Source: Gammaproteobacteria bacterium UBA5078 (GTDB lineage: Bacteria > Pseudomonadota > Gammaproteobacteria > Pseudomonadales > Pseudohongiellaceae). From it: a DNA stretch of 64,000 nt. Of this stretch, positions 42,473 through 50,114 are shown piece by piece; the first letter of the stretch is position 1; every line of letters starts with the position of its first letter. Position numbers and translations under genes: made by a program. The notes under the pieces were generated by a model. It was not told the DNA's origin and made no database searches. It saw only the letters and a program-made list of their open reading frames with translations. The stretch is from positions 99,077 to 163,076 of the forward strand of contig DIAM01000020.1 of the NCBI GenBank assembly GCA_002416505.1, read 5' to 3'.

Positions 42473-43401
42473 TGCACCCTCACTCGCGGATCGATCCACC
42501 CATAGAGCAGGTCAACCAAAATGACCATGAACACCAAGAAGGAGCCGTAAAAAACGGTAGTGCCCATGATGACCGTGTAGTCCAGTTGCTGCACTGCCTG
42601 TACGAAGTAGCGCCCCAAGCCCGGGATAGCGAACACCAGCTCCACGACGAAGCCGCCGGTGGTGATCGCCGCGATCGCAGGCCCGAGTACCGTCACTACG
42701 GGCAGGATAGCGTTGCGCAATTGATGCTTGAGAAAGATGCGCTCTGCGGGCAGGCCCTTGGCCTTGGCGGTGCGCACATAGTCCGAATGAATGATCTCCA
42801 ACATGGAGGAGCGCATCAGGCGCGTTAGATAGGCCATGGTGCCCATGCCCAGCACTAGGGCCGGCACGATCATATGACTGACGGTGCCCCACCCCGCTAC
42901 CGGCAAGATAGACACACCGAAGAAATTATTGATATTCACCAGCGCCAGTTGCCCAAGCGCGGCGAAGACGAAGCTAGGCACGGAAATCCCGAGAATCACG
43001 AGGAACATGATAATCGTGTCGGGAAGACGGTTGCGGTAGATCGCGGTGAGGGCACCCCAAAGTACCCCGCCGAGCGCGGCGAACAGGACTGCGAGAATGC
43101 CGAGCGTAGCGGAGACCGGGAAGTGCTCGCGAATGATGTCGTTGACCTGACGATTCTGTTGCGTAAACGAGATGCCGAAATCGCCCTTCAGGAAATTGCC
43201 GATATAGATGACGTACTGCTCGCCCAGGGGCTTGTCGAGTCCATAGCGTGCGGCTAGGTTCGCGCGGATTGCCTCGGTTGCGGCGCGCTCGCCGGAGATA
43301 GGGTCGCCCGGCACACTGTGCATAGCGAGGAAAGTGGCGGTCGCGATAAACCAAACCGTAATAACGCCCTGCAAGAGTCGTTTAAGCGTGTATTGCCACA
43401 T
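42469..43401 (-). CDS. oppB: Oligopeptide ABC transporter permease (OppB-like)
   Basis: 310 aa. MWQYTLKRLLQGVITVWFIATATF opening helix (given here as two parts: MWQYTLKRLLQG and the hydrophobic run), SVPGDPISGERA, LAARYGLDKPLGEQY and the EAA loop AKGLPAERIFLKHQLRN, all typical of OppB. It forms the channel with the OppC-like permease. It starts 22 bases after the binding-protein gene, and its stop is inside the start of oppC. Confidence 0.9.
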   Translation of the reverse strand: MWQYTLKRLLQGVITVWFIATATFLAMHSVPGDPISGERAATEAIRANLAARYGLDKPLGEQYVIYIGNFLKGDFGISFTQQNRQVNDIIREHFPVSATLGILAVLFAALGGVLWGALTAIYRNRLPDTIIMFLVILGISVPSFVFAALGQLALVNINNFFGVSILPVAGWGTVSHMIVPALVLGMGTMAYLTRLMRSSMLEIIHSDYVRTAKAKGLPAERIFLKHQLRNAILPVVTVLGPAIAAITTGGFVVELVFAIPGLGRYFVQAVQQLDYTVIMGTTVFYGSFLVFMVILVDLLYGWIDPRVRVQ

Positions 43402-43423
43402 CGGCTATGGGTTCTTCCTGTGT

Positions 43424-45133
43424 TTAGGGGGCGGTAGATTCGGGCACAATATAGGCCCGCGTGAAGTCGGTCTCCGCGCCGATGGCGCGGCGCAGAATCC
43501 CTTTGACCTGAGGATTTGTGGCGTAGACTCGGCCGCGCTCGTAGTTGCCGATGAAGACAACCTCATCAAAGAGAATGTCTTGAATCTTACCAAATGCGTC
43601 CATACGCACTCTCTGGTCCATAGAGTTCTGCGCGATGCGCACCTGTGCATCGAGCTCGGCGTTATCGAAATGCCCCCGATTATTGAGGTTCCAGGAAGCG
43701 AAAAGATCGGCGAAGGTGAGCGGGTCGTTGTAGTCTGGACCCCAGCCCGAGAGCACCAAGTCGAAGTCCCCGGAGGACATCTTCGCCAGACGCTGCCTGA
43801 AAATCTGCGGGTCGATTACGATATCTAGGCCCAGATTCTTCTTGTAGACCTCTTGATAATATTGCGAGGAAATCGTGGCCACGGGAGAGGTATCGGCCAG
43901 CAGCACGATGGGGGGAAACTCGGTGATGCCTAGCTCCTGCTTAGCCTTCTCGAGATATTCGCGCGCTAGGGCCACATTATATTCTGACTCCGGTGCCGGA
44001 TACTCTTCGCGGAAGGTGTCTTCGACGCCGCGCAGCCAGACGGGGAAAACGCTCTTGGCTGGCAGATAGCCCGGCAGCTTAATTACCCGGTCCACCAACT
44101 CGCCGTCGTCCTGGGCATAGCGCAGCGCCTTGCGTAGATTCAGATTAGTCGACAAGCGACCTGGGCGATGATTGAATTCGATGTAGAAGACGCTGCCGTC
44201 CATGAAGCGGTCCAGATGCCAGCGCTGCTGCATCGCCCCCTCCAACATCTCAGCGGTCAGATCGACCAAGGCGATGCGACTGTCTTTGTAGAGATTGAGC
44301 AGGGTATTGGTGTCTTCGGTGATGTACGCGATATTGATGGCATCTAAGTGAATATTGTCGGCGTCCCAATAATAGGGATTCTTCTCGAAGCGTATGGAGG
44401 CGCCATGCACCCAGCTCGTCATCCTAAAAGGTCCGCTGTAGAGCAGACTCTCGGCCTCGGCGCCGTAACGCCCATTCGTAGACTCGTAGAACTCCTCGGA
44501 AATGGGGAAATAGGTGCTAAAGGCAACCAGCTTGTCGAAGTAGGCGATGGGCTGCTCTAACTCGACCTCCAGCGTGCGATCGTCCAAGGCACGTACGCCC
44601 ACACTCTCGAGCGGCATGTCACCAGTGTTTGCGGCCTCTGCGTTCTTGATCGGGTAGAAAATGAAGGCGTATTGAGAGCCTACTGCGGGATCGAGGGTCG
44701 TGCGCCAAGCGAAGACGAAGTCGTGGGCGGTAATGGCCTCGCCATTGCTCCAACGGGCATCCTCGCGCAGCCAGAACGTCGCCTTGGTGCCCTCTATTTC
44801 CCAACGTTCCGCTAAGCCAGCAGTAATCTCGAAATTCTCGTCGTAGCGCAGCAAGCCCTCCATGACATGACCTAAGACTGTGCCGCTGACCACGTCTGTC
44901 GAGCGTGTACTATCGAGCTGAGGAGGGTCCTGCCGCAAGAATACAGAGATCTCGTTGTTCTCTATATCCACCGCCCCCGCAGCACTCTGGGAGTCACTGC
45001 CAGTCAGACCGGCGATGAAATTCAGGGCATACATCACGGCGACTATCACCAGCACCGCTAACACGCTGAAGACGGCAAGTTGCTTGACCGCGGAGCGCGT
45101 AAAACCTTCTTCAGTGCTTATGGGTTCTTGCAT
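43424..45133 (-). CDS. oppA: Oligopeptide-binding protein, membrane-anchored (OppA-like, SBP family 5)
   Basis: 569 aa. The SBP-5 domain begins near residue 55 (NNEISVFLRQDPPQLD) and has the OppA-type LAERWEIEG, TYFPISEEFYE and GADYNDP-like segments (here GPDYNDPLTF). The N-terminus has no lipobox or clear cleavage site. Instead it has about 18 polar residues, then a long hydrophobic helix (about 19-41), as in a type II membrane anchor. The ATG at 45133 is chosen as a likely start; an in-frame codon at 45199 would add 22 residues ahead of it. It is the first gene of the second transporter operon. Confidence 0.87.
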   Translation of the reverse strand: MQEPISTEEGFTRSAVKQLAVFSVLAVLVIVAVMYALNFIAGLTGSDSQSAAGAVDIENNEISVFLRQDPPQLDSTRSTDVVSGTVLGHVMEGLLRYDENFEITAGLAERWEIEGTKATFWLREDARWSNGEAITAHDFVFAWRTTLDPAVGSQYAFIFYPIKNAEAANTGDMPLESVGVRALDDRTLEVELEQPIAYFDKLVAFSTYFPISEEFYESTNGRYGAEAESLLYSGPFRMTSWVHGASIRFEKNPYYWDADNIHLDAINIAYITEDTNTLLNLYKDSRIALVDLTAEMLEGAMQQRWHLDRFMDGSVFYIEFNHRPGRLSTNLNLRKALRYAQDDGELVDRVIKLPGYLPAKSVFPVWLRGVEDTFREEYPAPESEYNVALAREYLEKAKQELGITEFPPIVLLADTSPVATISSQYYQEVYKKNLGLDIVIDPQIFRQRLAKMSSGDFDLVLSGWGPDYNDPLTFADLFASWNLNNRGHFDNAELDAQVRIAQNSMDQRVRMDAFGKIQDILFDEVVFIGNYERGRVYATNPQVKGILRRAIGAETDFTRAYIVPESTAP

Positions 45134-45280
45134 GGTTAACCTGTGCTGTGCCAATGACTCACAGAGAATAACCCAGCGCGCAGGGTGAGTCGAGGCCATC
45201 CAAGAGCGACCGCTCGGGGCTGTTAGAATGCCGTTTTCCGCTTACAATGCCCCCTTCTCACACTCGATCAGGACACCACT

Positions 45281-46105
45281 ATGGACCAAGAATTAGAGCA
45301 ATTCGCTGCCATCTATGAGCAAGTCACTACCTTTTTGGTCAATTATAGCTTCCAGCTCATAGGCGCGGTGATCGTGTTCCTGATCGGCGTCCTTGTGGCC
45401 CGCCGCATCAGCAATGTCGTGCTCGCGCTATGCGAGCGCAAGGGCTTGGACGTTACACTGAGTGGCTTCATCGCGAACACCACCCGCCTGATCATCATCG
45501 TGATGACCGCCATAATCGCTCTGGGCAAGCTTGGGATCAGTATTACGCCCTTTGTCGCCGCAGTAGGAGCCCTCTCTCTTGGGGCTGGCCTCGCCATGCA
45601 AGGCTTGCTGTCCAACTATGGCGCGGGGCTGAACATCATCCTAGCCCGCCCATTCGTCGTGGGCGATACCATTTCCGTACAAGGGGTCAATGGCGTCGTC
45701 AAGGAGGTGCATTTAGCCTATACAGTTCTGGCCGATGAGGACGAGGTGAGAATCACCATCCCCAACAAACACATCGTCGGCGAGATTATTCACAACTCGC
45801 AGAATGACAGTATCGCGGAATTTAAGGTCGGCATCGCCTATCACTGTGACCCGAAGAAGGCGGTGCAAGTGATTCTAGCGAGCCTGCAGGGCATGGAGGG
45901 CATTAGCACCGGCAGAGCGCCACAGGCGGGCATCGATGGTTTCGGAGACAGTAGCATCGATATCGGAGTGCGTTACTGGGTAAAAACGGCAGTCCGACAT
46001 GAGGCGCAGTATTTGGCAAATATGGCTATTTACGATGCCCTGCAGGCCGCTGCGATCGACATCCCCTTTCCTCAGCGCGAAGTGCGCATGCTCAATGAGG
46101 CCTAA
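45281..46105 (+). CDS. mscS: Small-conductance mechanosensitive channel (MscS family)
   Basis: 274 aa, the length of classic MscS. Helix 1 about 22-44, helix 2 about 62-82, pore helix 3 with the Gly/Ala zipper AAVGALSLGAGLAMQGLLSNYGAG (cited here as two parts, GALSLGAGLAMQG and LLSNYGAG), then the beta domain RPFVVGDTISV and a C-terminal cytoplasmic cage. It releases solutes on hypo-osmotic shock. CAGGA lies 9 bases before the ATG. Single-gene unit. Confidence 0.93.
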   Translation: MDQELEQFAAIYEQVTTFLVNYSFQLIGAVIVFLIGVLVARRISNVVLALCERKGLDVTLSGFIANTTRLIIIVMTAIIALGKLGISITPFVAAVGALSLGAGLAMQGLLSNYGAGLNIILARPFVVGDTISVQGVNGVVKEVHLAYTVLADEDEVRITIPNKHIVGEIIHNSQNDSIAEFKVGIAYHCDPKKAVQVILASLQGMEGISTGRAPQAGIDGFGDSSIDIGVRYWVKTAVRHEAQYLANMAIYDALQAAAIDIPFPQREVRMLNEA

Positions 46106-46134
46106 ACACAGGACTGTGACCCCGTTCACACTTT

Positions 46135-46303
46135 GCCGCAGGAGCGGCACGAGATAAGCGTATATTTACCCAGTTTCTACCCTAGTTTGGCCGACGACTG
46201 CGCAGTCCATCGGTTAAAATAGGAGTAATTGATCATTCCGCGGCCTATTTGGCTAGGACGATCGATCCTCCCAAGGACTCAATGCACAATAGAGGAACGC
46301 AAG
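46135..46303 (+). promoter_or_regulatory. Leader of the Lys/Ser-repeat gene with five AGGA motifs
   Basis: Between mscS and the repeat-protein start lie AGGA at 46140, 46221, 46255, 46274 and 46293. The first sits in the loop of GCCGC-AGGA-GCGGC (46135-46148), and the last is the ribosome-binding site. Multiple GGA motifs including the RBS are the hallmark of CsrA/RsmA-repressed leaders. The first hairpin also resembles the head of a REP element, so this reading is tentative. Confidence 0.35.
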
Positions 46304-47644
46304 ATGAAATTATTTAATAGCACTGCCGCAATGCTGATGCTCGCGATGAGCGTATTGCTTGGCAATAGTGCATTGGCACAGTCGAGCCCGGAAGCCAGTT
46401 GCTCCGTGCTGTACACCGACGCCGCGGTAGAGGTGGGCGCGGTTTGTGTCACTGTGAACCCAGACACCGAGAATGTGTTTCTTGATTACCTGTTGATCGA
46501 TGACTGGAAGCTTTCCGAGGCGAATGCCTGGATAGGCGACAATGCCAGCAGCCTACCTACAGACGGCAGCAACCCCCAAGTCAGCGTGTTCCCCCATAGC
46601 GCGAGTAATCTTGTCGACGTCAATCAACACAGCTTTATTATCCCTTTCACCGAGCTCGCAATCAATGCGGCCACCTTCTGCAACGCAGACGTGATCGTTG
46701 CGGCGAGCGCGGTCGTTACGCGCACTATTGCTGGCGAGACTGGCGGTGGTGGCAAGTCTGATAAATCGGGAAAATCCGGTAAATCGGGCAAGTCCGATAA
46801 ATCAGGCAAGAGCGGCAAGTCAGGACAATCAGATAAGTCAGGAAAGTCTGGCCATTCAGGTAAGTCGGGACAATCCGATAAATCCGATAAATCTGTAAAG
46901 AACAGCAAAGCCGGCAAAGGCAGCAAAGGCAAGAGCAGCTCCGCGAAGACTAGCAAGGGCAGCTCGCATAACGGCAGCAGCAGCTGGGCGTCAAACGGAA
47001 AATCCGACAAATCCGACAAATCTGGCAAGTCCGACAAATCTGGCAAATCCGGCAAATCCGGCAAATCTGGCAAGTCTGGTCATGGCGGCGGCACCGATCC
47101 AGTAACAGAGACATTCACTGCATGGGCGGGTGACAACCTAGTCGGTAATGGCAGCTACTTTGTCTTTAGCAATGATTTCTGCGTCGAAGAACCACCCTTG
47201 GTCACATTGCCTAACACATTGTGCTACAACACCTATGCCTCGCTCACTGGCGCCATCTCGTCGACCGCCTTCACCCCGACGGGAATCGCAGACCCTGCGA
47301 AGGGTTGGCTGAATCTAGTCCCCGTACCTGGTGGTTTCGGTGGCCCATTCTTAATGGCAAACGATGATTTATCTGGCGGCAACCTCACTGCCATCATTGA
47401 ATCACCTAACACCCTGCAGGTCTTCGCATCGGCTCCTACAGGTTTCGAGGTGGCTAAATTAAACATATTCTTGGGGGCGGCAGGCAGCTTCGCGAATGCA
47501 TCGCCACTGTCTTATGGCACATCGGTGACTGGCAGCATAGGGCCCGGAGGGCTTCTTATCGATCTGCTGTCGCCACTGCCAGCAACCGCCGACCTGGTAG
47601 CACACGCCATAATATGTCCAACCGGCACGGGCCCATATCAGTAG
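46304..47644 (+). CDS. Exported protein with Lys-Ser-Gly/Asp tandem triplet repeats
   Basis: 446 aa. Signal peptide 1-25 (ends ALAQ). Residues about 33-147 and 262-295 look like one beta-rich domain (WKLSEANAWIGD, FIIPFTELAI, then TFTAWAGD and YFVFSNDFC). It is interrupted by a low-complexity stretch of about 110 residues made of KSG/KSD triplets (about 16 then 9, by eye) with a Lys/Ser-rich spacer between. The C-terminal 150 residues form a second beta-rich part with paired Cys. The ATG at 46304 follows AGAGGAA. The highly basic Ser-rich repeat may bind polyanions or silica-like surfaces; this is speculation. A strong terminator follows. I recognise no named family. Confidence 0.85.
   Translation: MKLFNSTAAMLMLAMSVLLGNSALAQSSPEASCSVLYTDAAVEVGAVCVTVNPDTENVFLDYLLIDDWKLSEANAWIGDNASSLPTDGSNPQVSVFPHSASNLVDVNQHSFIIPFTELAINAATFCNADVIVAASAVVTRTIAGETGGGGKSDKSGKSGKSGKSDKSGKSGKSGQSDKSGKSGHSGKSGQSDKSDKSVKNSKAGKGSKGKSSSAKTSKGSSHNGSSSWASNGKSDKSDKSGKSDKSGKSGKSGKSGKSGHGGGTDPVTETFTAWAGDNLVGNGSYFVFSNDFCVEEPPLVTLPNTLCYNTYASLTGAISSTAFTPTGIADPAKGWLNLVPVPGGFGGPFLMANDDLSGGNLTAIIESPNTLQVFASAPTGFEVAKLNIFLGAAGSFANASPLSYGTSVTGSIGPGGLLIDLLSPLPATADLVAHAIICPTGTGPYQ
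46751..47082 (+). repeat. In-frame 9-base tandem repeats encoding KSG/KSD
   Basis: Runs of GGCAAATCC and GGCAAGTCT variants. Both blocks keep the protein repeat but vary synonymously (TCC, TCT, TCG, TCA; AAA, AAG), so selection acts on the protein sequence and slippage alone does not explain it. The second block (about 47005-47080) is the most uniform and probably the most recently expanded. Confidence 0.85.
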
Positions 47645-47668
47645 AATCTTAATGAGATAGTTTCATAG

Positions 47669-47702
47669 CGCCTCGGTGGCTTCCATCGAGGCGTTTTTTT
47701 TT
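47669..47702 (+). terminator. Strong rho-independent terminator
   Basis: Stem CGCCTCGGTGG (47669-47679) / CCATCGAGGCG (47683-47693), 11 pairs with one G-U and a 3-base loop, followed by nine Ts. It ends the repeat-protein transcript. Confidence 0.95.
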
Positions 47703-47878
47703 GCCTCGAGCAAAGTTCTTCGACGGATTCGGCTCGCCCTACCGTATACCCATGCAAATACGATTGAAAGGCGCGGAGCCTGGGCAGCGCTGCGCACTGT
47801 GAGTTGAATTCGCAGACCCAATCACCACACGAAAAGCGGTATTATTCGAGCACATGGTCTACGGGATTTTGTCTCACA

Positions 47879-48406
47879 ATGACAGATGACGAAGTATTGA
47901 TGCGGGCAATTCAGGCTGGGGACTCCCGTGCCTACAATAGCGCCGTGCGACAACATATTAAGCCGCTAGGCCATTATGCGTTTCGCATGCTTGGCAATAG
48001 CAAAGATACCGAGGACATCGTCCAAGAGACGCTGCTGCGCCTGTGGACCCATGCCCAGAGCTGGAAGCCAGGCAAGGCCGGAGTGTCCACGTGGCTGCAT
48101 CGAATTGCACACAACCTGTGTATCGACTACCTGCGTAAGGACAAGTCGAACGTCAGCTCAGAGCTCAGCGACGAGCTCGAGTCAGGCGACAGGCCCGCAC
48201 AGGCGCCGGAGCGCGAGGAACGCCTAGCGGCGTTGCGTGAAGCACTCCACACACTGCCCGAGAGGCAGCGAAGCGCGATCATATTGAGCCATTACCAAGG
48301 CTTCTCGAACAGGGAGATCGCCGAAGTCATGGGCATCACGGTCGATGCCCTAGAGTCGATTCTGGCAAGGGCACGACGCGGGTTAAAGGCTCAACTTAGT
48401 GAATAA
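47879..48406 (+). CDS. ECF RNA polymerase sigma factor
   Basis: 175 aa. Region 2 (about 5-75) includes DTEDIVQETLLRLW and the DNA-contact WLHRIAHNLCIDYLR. Region 4 (about 110-170) includes LPERQRSAIILSHYQGFSNREIAEVMG. The ATG at 47879 is chosen because it begins ECF homology at once (MTDDEVLMRAIQAGD); a TTG at 47804 would add 25 unlike residues. It directs transcription of an unknown regulon, usually including its own operon. The two genes after it look like its membrane regulators. Confidence 0.9.
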   Translation: MTDDEVLMRAIQAGDSRAYNSAVRQHIKPLGHYAFRMLGNSKDTEDIVQETLLRLWTHAQSWKPGKAGVSTWLHRIAHNLCIDYLRKDKSNVSSELSDELESGDRPAQAPEREERLAALREALHTLPERQRSAIILSHYQGFSNREIAEVMGITVDALESILARARRGLKAQLSE

Positions 48407-48460
48407 CGCGCCAACAGAGCGCGAATTTTGTATCAGGGACAATGCGGGGGCAGTATCAAT

Positions 48461-48910
48461 ATGAAAATGACAGCACAGCGATTTGAACGGATCGTGACGG
48501 CCTATGGCAGTGAGCCAGCGCGCTGGCCGGCGCCAGAGCGCGAGGCCTGCATACACTTTCTGACAGAGAGCCCGGCAGCCCAGGCACTCGTGGCAGAGTA
48601 TCGAGAGCTCAACCTCCTGCTTGACGCGGTGCAGGTGCCGGCGCTTACGCAGATGGAACAGCGTGTTATGCGCTCACTGCGAGAGGCCACACGCGACAGC
48701 CTGCTCGACAAGGTTCTGGATTGGCTACTCCCTCGCCAGCAACACGGCATGGCCTGGGCGTGGCGCCCTGCCCTAGTCGCCTGCCTACCGCTTGTCTGCG
48801 GCATCTATATGGCGAATTTCTATAGCTTTGGGATTAATAGTGTCGAGAACTCTTGGCAGGAAGAGCTCTACCTAATCTCGATGAATGACTATGCGGAGAT
48901 CACCGAATGA
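48461..48910 (+). CDS. Probable anti-sigma-like membrane protein
   Basis: 149 aa. The N-terminal cytoplasmic part opens with TAQRFERIVTAYGSEPARWP, a pattern seen in small proteins encoded after ECF sigma genes. A single membrane helix lies near 107-127, with a short periplasmic tail ending DYAEITE. It has no ZAS zinc motif. From position and topology it is probably the anti-sigma factor, but the family has no assigned function that I know. The ATG at 48461 follows GGGGG at about 10 bases; an in-frame start at 48428 is also possible. Its stop overlaps the next gene by ATGA. Confidence 0.7.
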   Translation: MKMTAQRFERIVTAYGSEPARWPAPEREACIHFLTESPAAQALVAEYRELNLLLDAVQVPALTQMEQRVMRSLREATRDSLLDKVLDWLLPRQQHGMAWAWRPALVACLPLVCGIYMANFYSFGINSVENSWQEELYLISMNDYAEITE

Positions 48911-49407
48911 GTAGCAATAGAAAACGCGCACTATACGTGGTGATGGTGTTCTCCCTCGCACTGAATCTTCTGGTGTTCGGGGGCATTGCGGCGCGCATGC
49001 TGGAGACTCCCGAAGGGCGACCCATTCCGCCCAATCTTTTCTGGGTGCTGGAGCGCTTGGACGACGAGGCGCAGACTCGCCTGCGCCCCACTATGCAGGC
49101 CTTTAGTGACGAGATGCGCCCTATTCGCTTGGCCCTGTTTCAGGCACAGCAGGAAGTGAATAATCTATTGACCGAGGATCCGCTCAACGGCACGGCCATC
49201 GCGGCGGCGTTTTCAAAACTGCGTGATGCCGGACTCGAATACCAAGATATCGCCCATCGCCAAACCCTCACGATCTTTGGCGAATTGACCCCGGAGCAAC
49301 GGGTCGCTGCGATGCGTTTCATACAGGAGCGATCGCGGCCACCGAGTGAGCGCAACCGTGATCGCAGTGACCGCAATAATCACCAAGAGGAGACACAGGC
49401 GCGTTAG
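48907..49407 (+). CDS. Periplasmic heavy-metal-sensor-like protein (CnrX/CpxP-type fold)
   Basis: 166 aa. N-terminal membrane anchor about 8-28, then a helical periplasmic domain with repeated LTPEQR-type segments (RLRPTMQAF and GELTPEQRVAAMRFI), typical of the Metal_resist/CpxP-like family, and a charged Arg/Glu/Asn tail. CnrX, of the same type, senses Ni/Co and controls the ECF factor CnrH through CnrY. The order sigma, membrane protein, sensor here mirrors that logic. Metal ligands (His, Met) are few, so the signal may not be a metal. Confidence 0.75.
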   Translation: MSSNRKRALYVVMVFSLALNLLVFGGIAARMLETPEGRPIPPNLFWVLERLDDEAQTRLRPTMQAFSDEMRPIRLALFQAQQEVNNLLTEDPLNGTAIAAAFSKLRDAGLEYQDIAHRQTLTIFGELTPEQRVAAMRFIQERSRPPSERNRDRSDRNNHQEETQAR

Positions 49408-49422
49408 GCGCCCGTGCGTTAC

Positions 49423-49755
49423 TTAGGGATTAACCCGGTAAAGAGTTTGTTCGCCCTGTGAGCTGCGTTGAATCATCTGATTCTCAGACACAAATTCAAC
49501 TGTGCTAATGACTTCCTGCCCCATCGCGTCCAGCTTAATGGTGTCCGCGTCTAACCACTCATAGGGGAATGACACTCCGAAGGCATCTACCGCGATCTCG
49601 GACTCTCCATAGGAGAGCACGATGCTCTGACCACCGAAATCGGCTTGCCATGTGCCTAGGATCATCTCCTGCTTTGAGGGGGCCGAGGTGCTTGCGCAGG
49701 CTGCCAACATCAGTGTCATTAGCAGGCCGATGGTGATTTTTGTTATTACTTGCAT
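49423..49755 (-). CDS. Small lipoprotein of unknown function
   Basis: 110 aa. Lipobox LAACA near Cys20, followed by a Ser/Thr linker and a small beta-rich domain starting LGTWQADFGGQSIVLSYG, a form seen in lipocalin-like DUF-type lipoproteins. GAGGAA lies 6 bases before the ATG. Single gene, convergent with the ECF operon. Confidence 0.8.
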   Translation of the reverse strand: MQVITKITIGLLMTLMLAACASTSAPSKQEMILGTWQADFGGQSIVLSYGESEIAVDAFGVSFPYEWLDADTIKLDAMGQEVISTVEFVSENQMIQRSSQGEQTLYRVNP

Positions 49756-49892
49756 GGTGTTCCTCGTTTAGCGCTGGGCTTGTTGTAATTTAGACATAAT
49801 TCTACTGCTAACAGGGCCTCGACGCATTGGCTTTTCTGCTAAGATTCTCATGGACAAGTTAAAGTGTAGCTTACACGAGACAGCGAGACCCT

Positions 49893-50105
49893 ATGACATT
49901 AAAGACAGGCATTTATAGGCACTATAAAGACAAACTCTACCAAGTAATCGGCGTCGCACGACACAGCGAAACGGAAGAGGAGCATGTCGTCTACCGGCCA
50001 CTATATGGCGAGCGGGGACTATGGATCCGCCCCCTGAGCATGTTCGATGAGACCATAGAACTCGACGGCGCCAAGGTGAAACGCTTCACCTTCATCGAAG
50101 ACTGA
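49893..50105 (+). CDS. DUF1653 family protein
   Basis: 70 aa. It has the family core GIYRHYKDKLYQVIGVARHSE (residues 6-25 in part), VVYRPLYGERGLWIRP and MFDETI. It is probably a small beta-barrel (SH3-like), cytoplasmic, with no established function. Single-gene unit between a lipoprotein and trhO. Confidence 0.88.
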   Translation: MTLKTGIYRHYKDKLYQVIGVARHSETEEEHVVYRPLYGERGLWIRPLSMFDETIELDGAKVKRFTFIED

Positions 50106-50114
50106 AGCCCTTAA

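Noticed and set aside
46624..47073. Minus-strand frame rich in Leu-Pro-Asp opposite the Lys/Ser repeats
   Set aside because: It is the antisense image of the KSG/KSD triplets, with no start signal or domain. The plus-strand gene has a signal peptide, RBS and terminator.
46751..47082. CRISPR-like or satellite DNA array
   Set aside because: The repeat unit is 9 bases, in frame, without spacers. It is a coding repeat.
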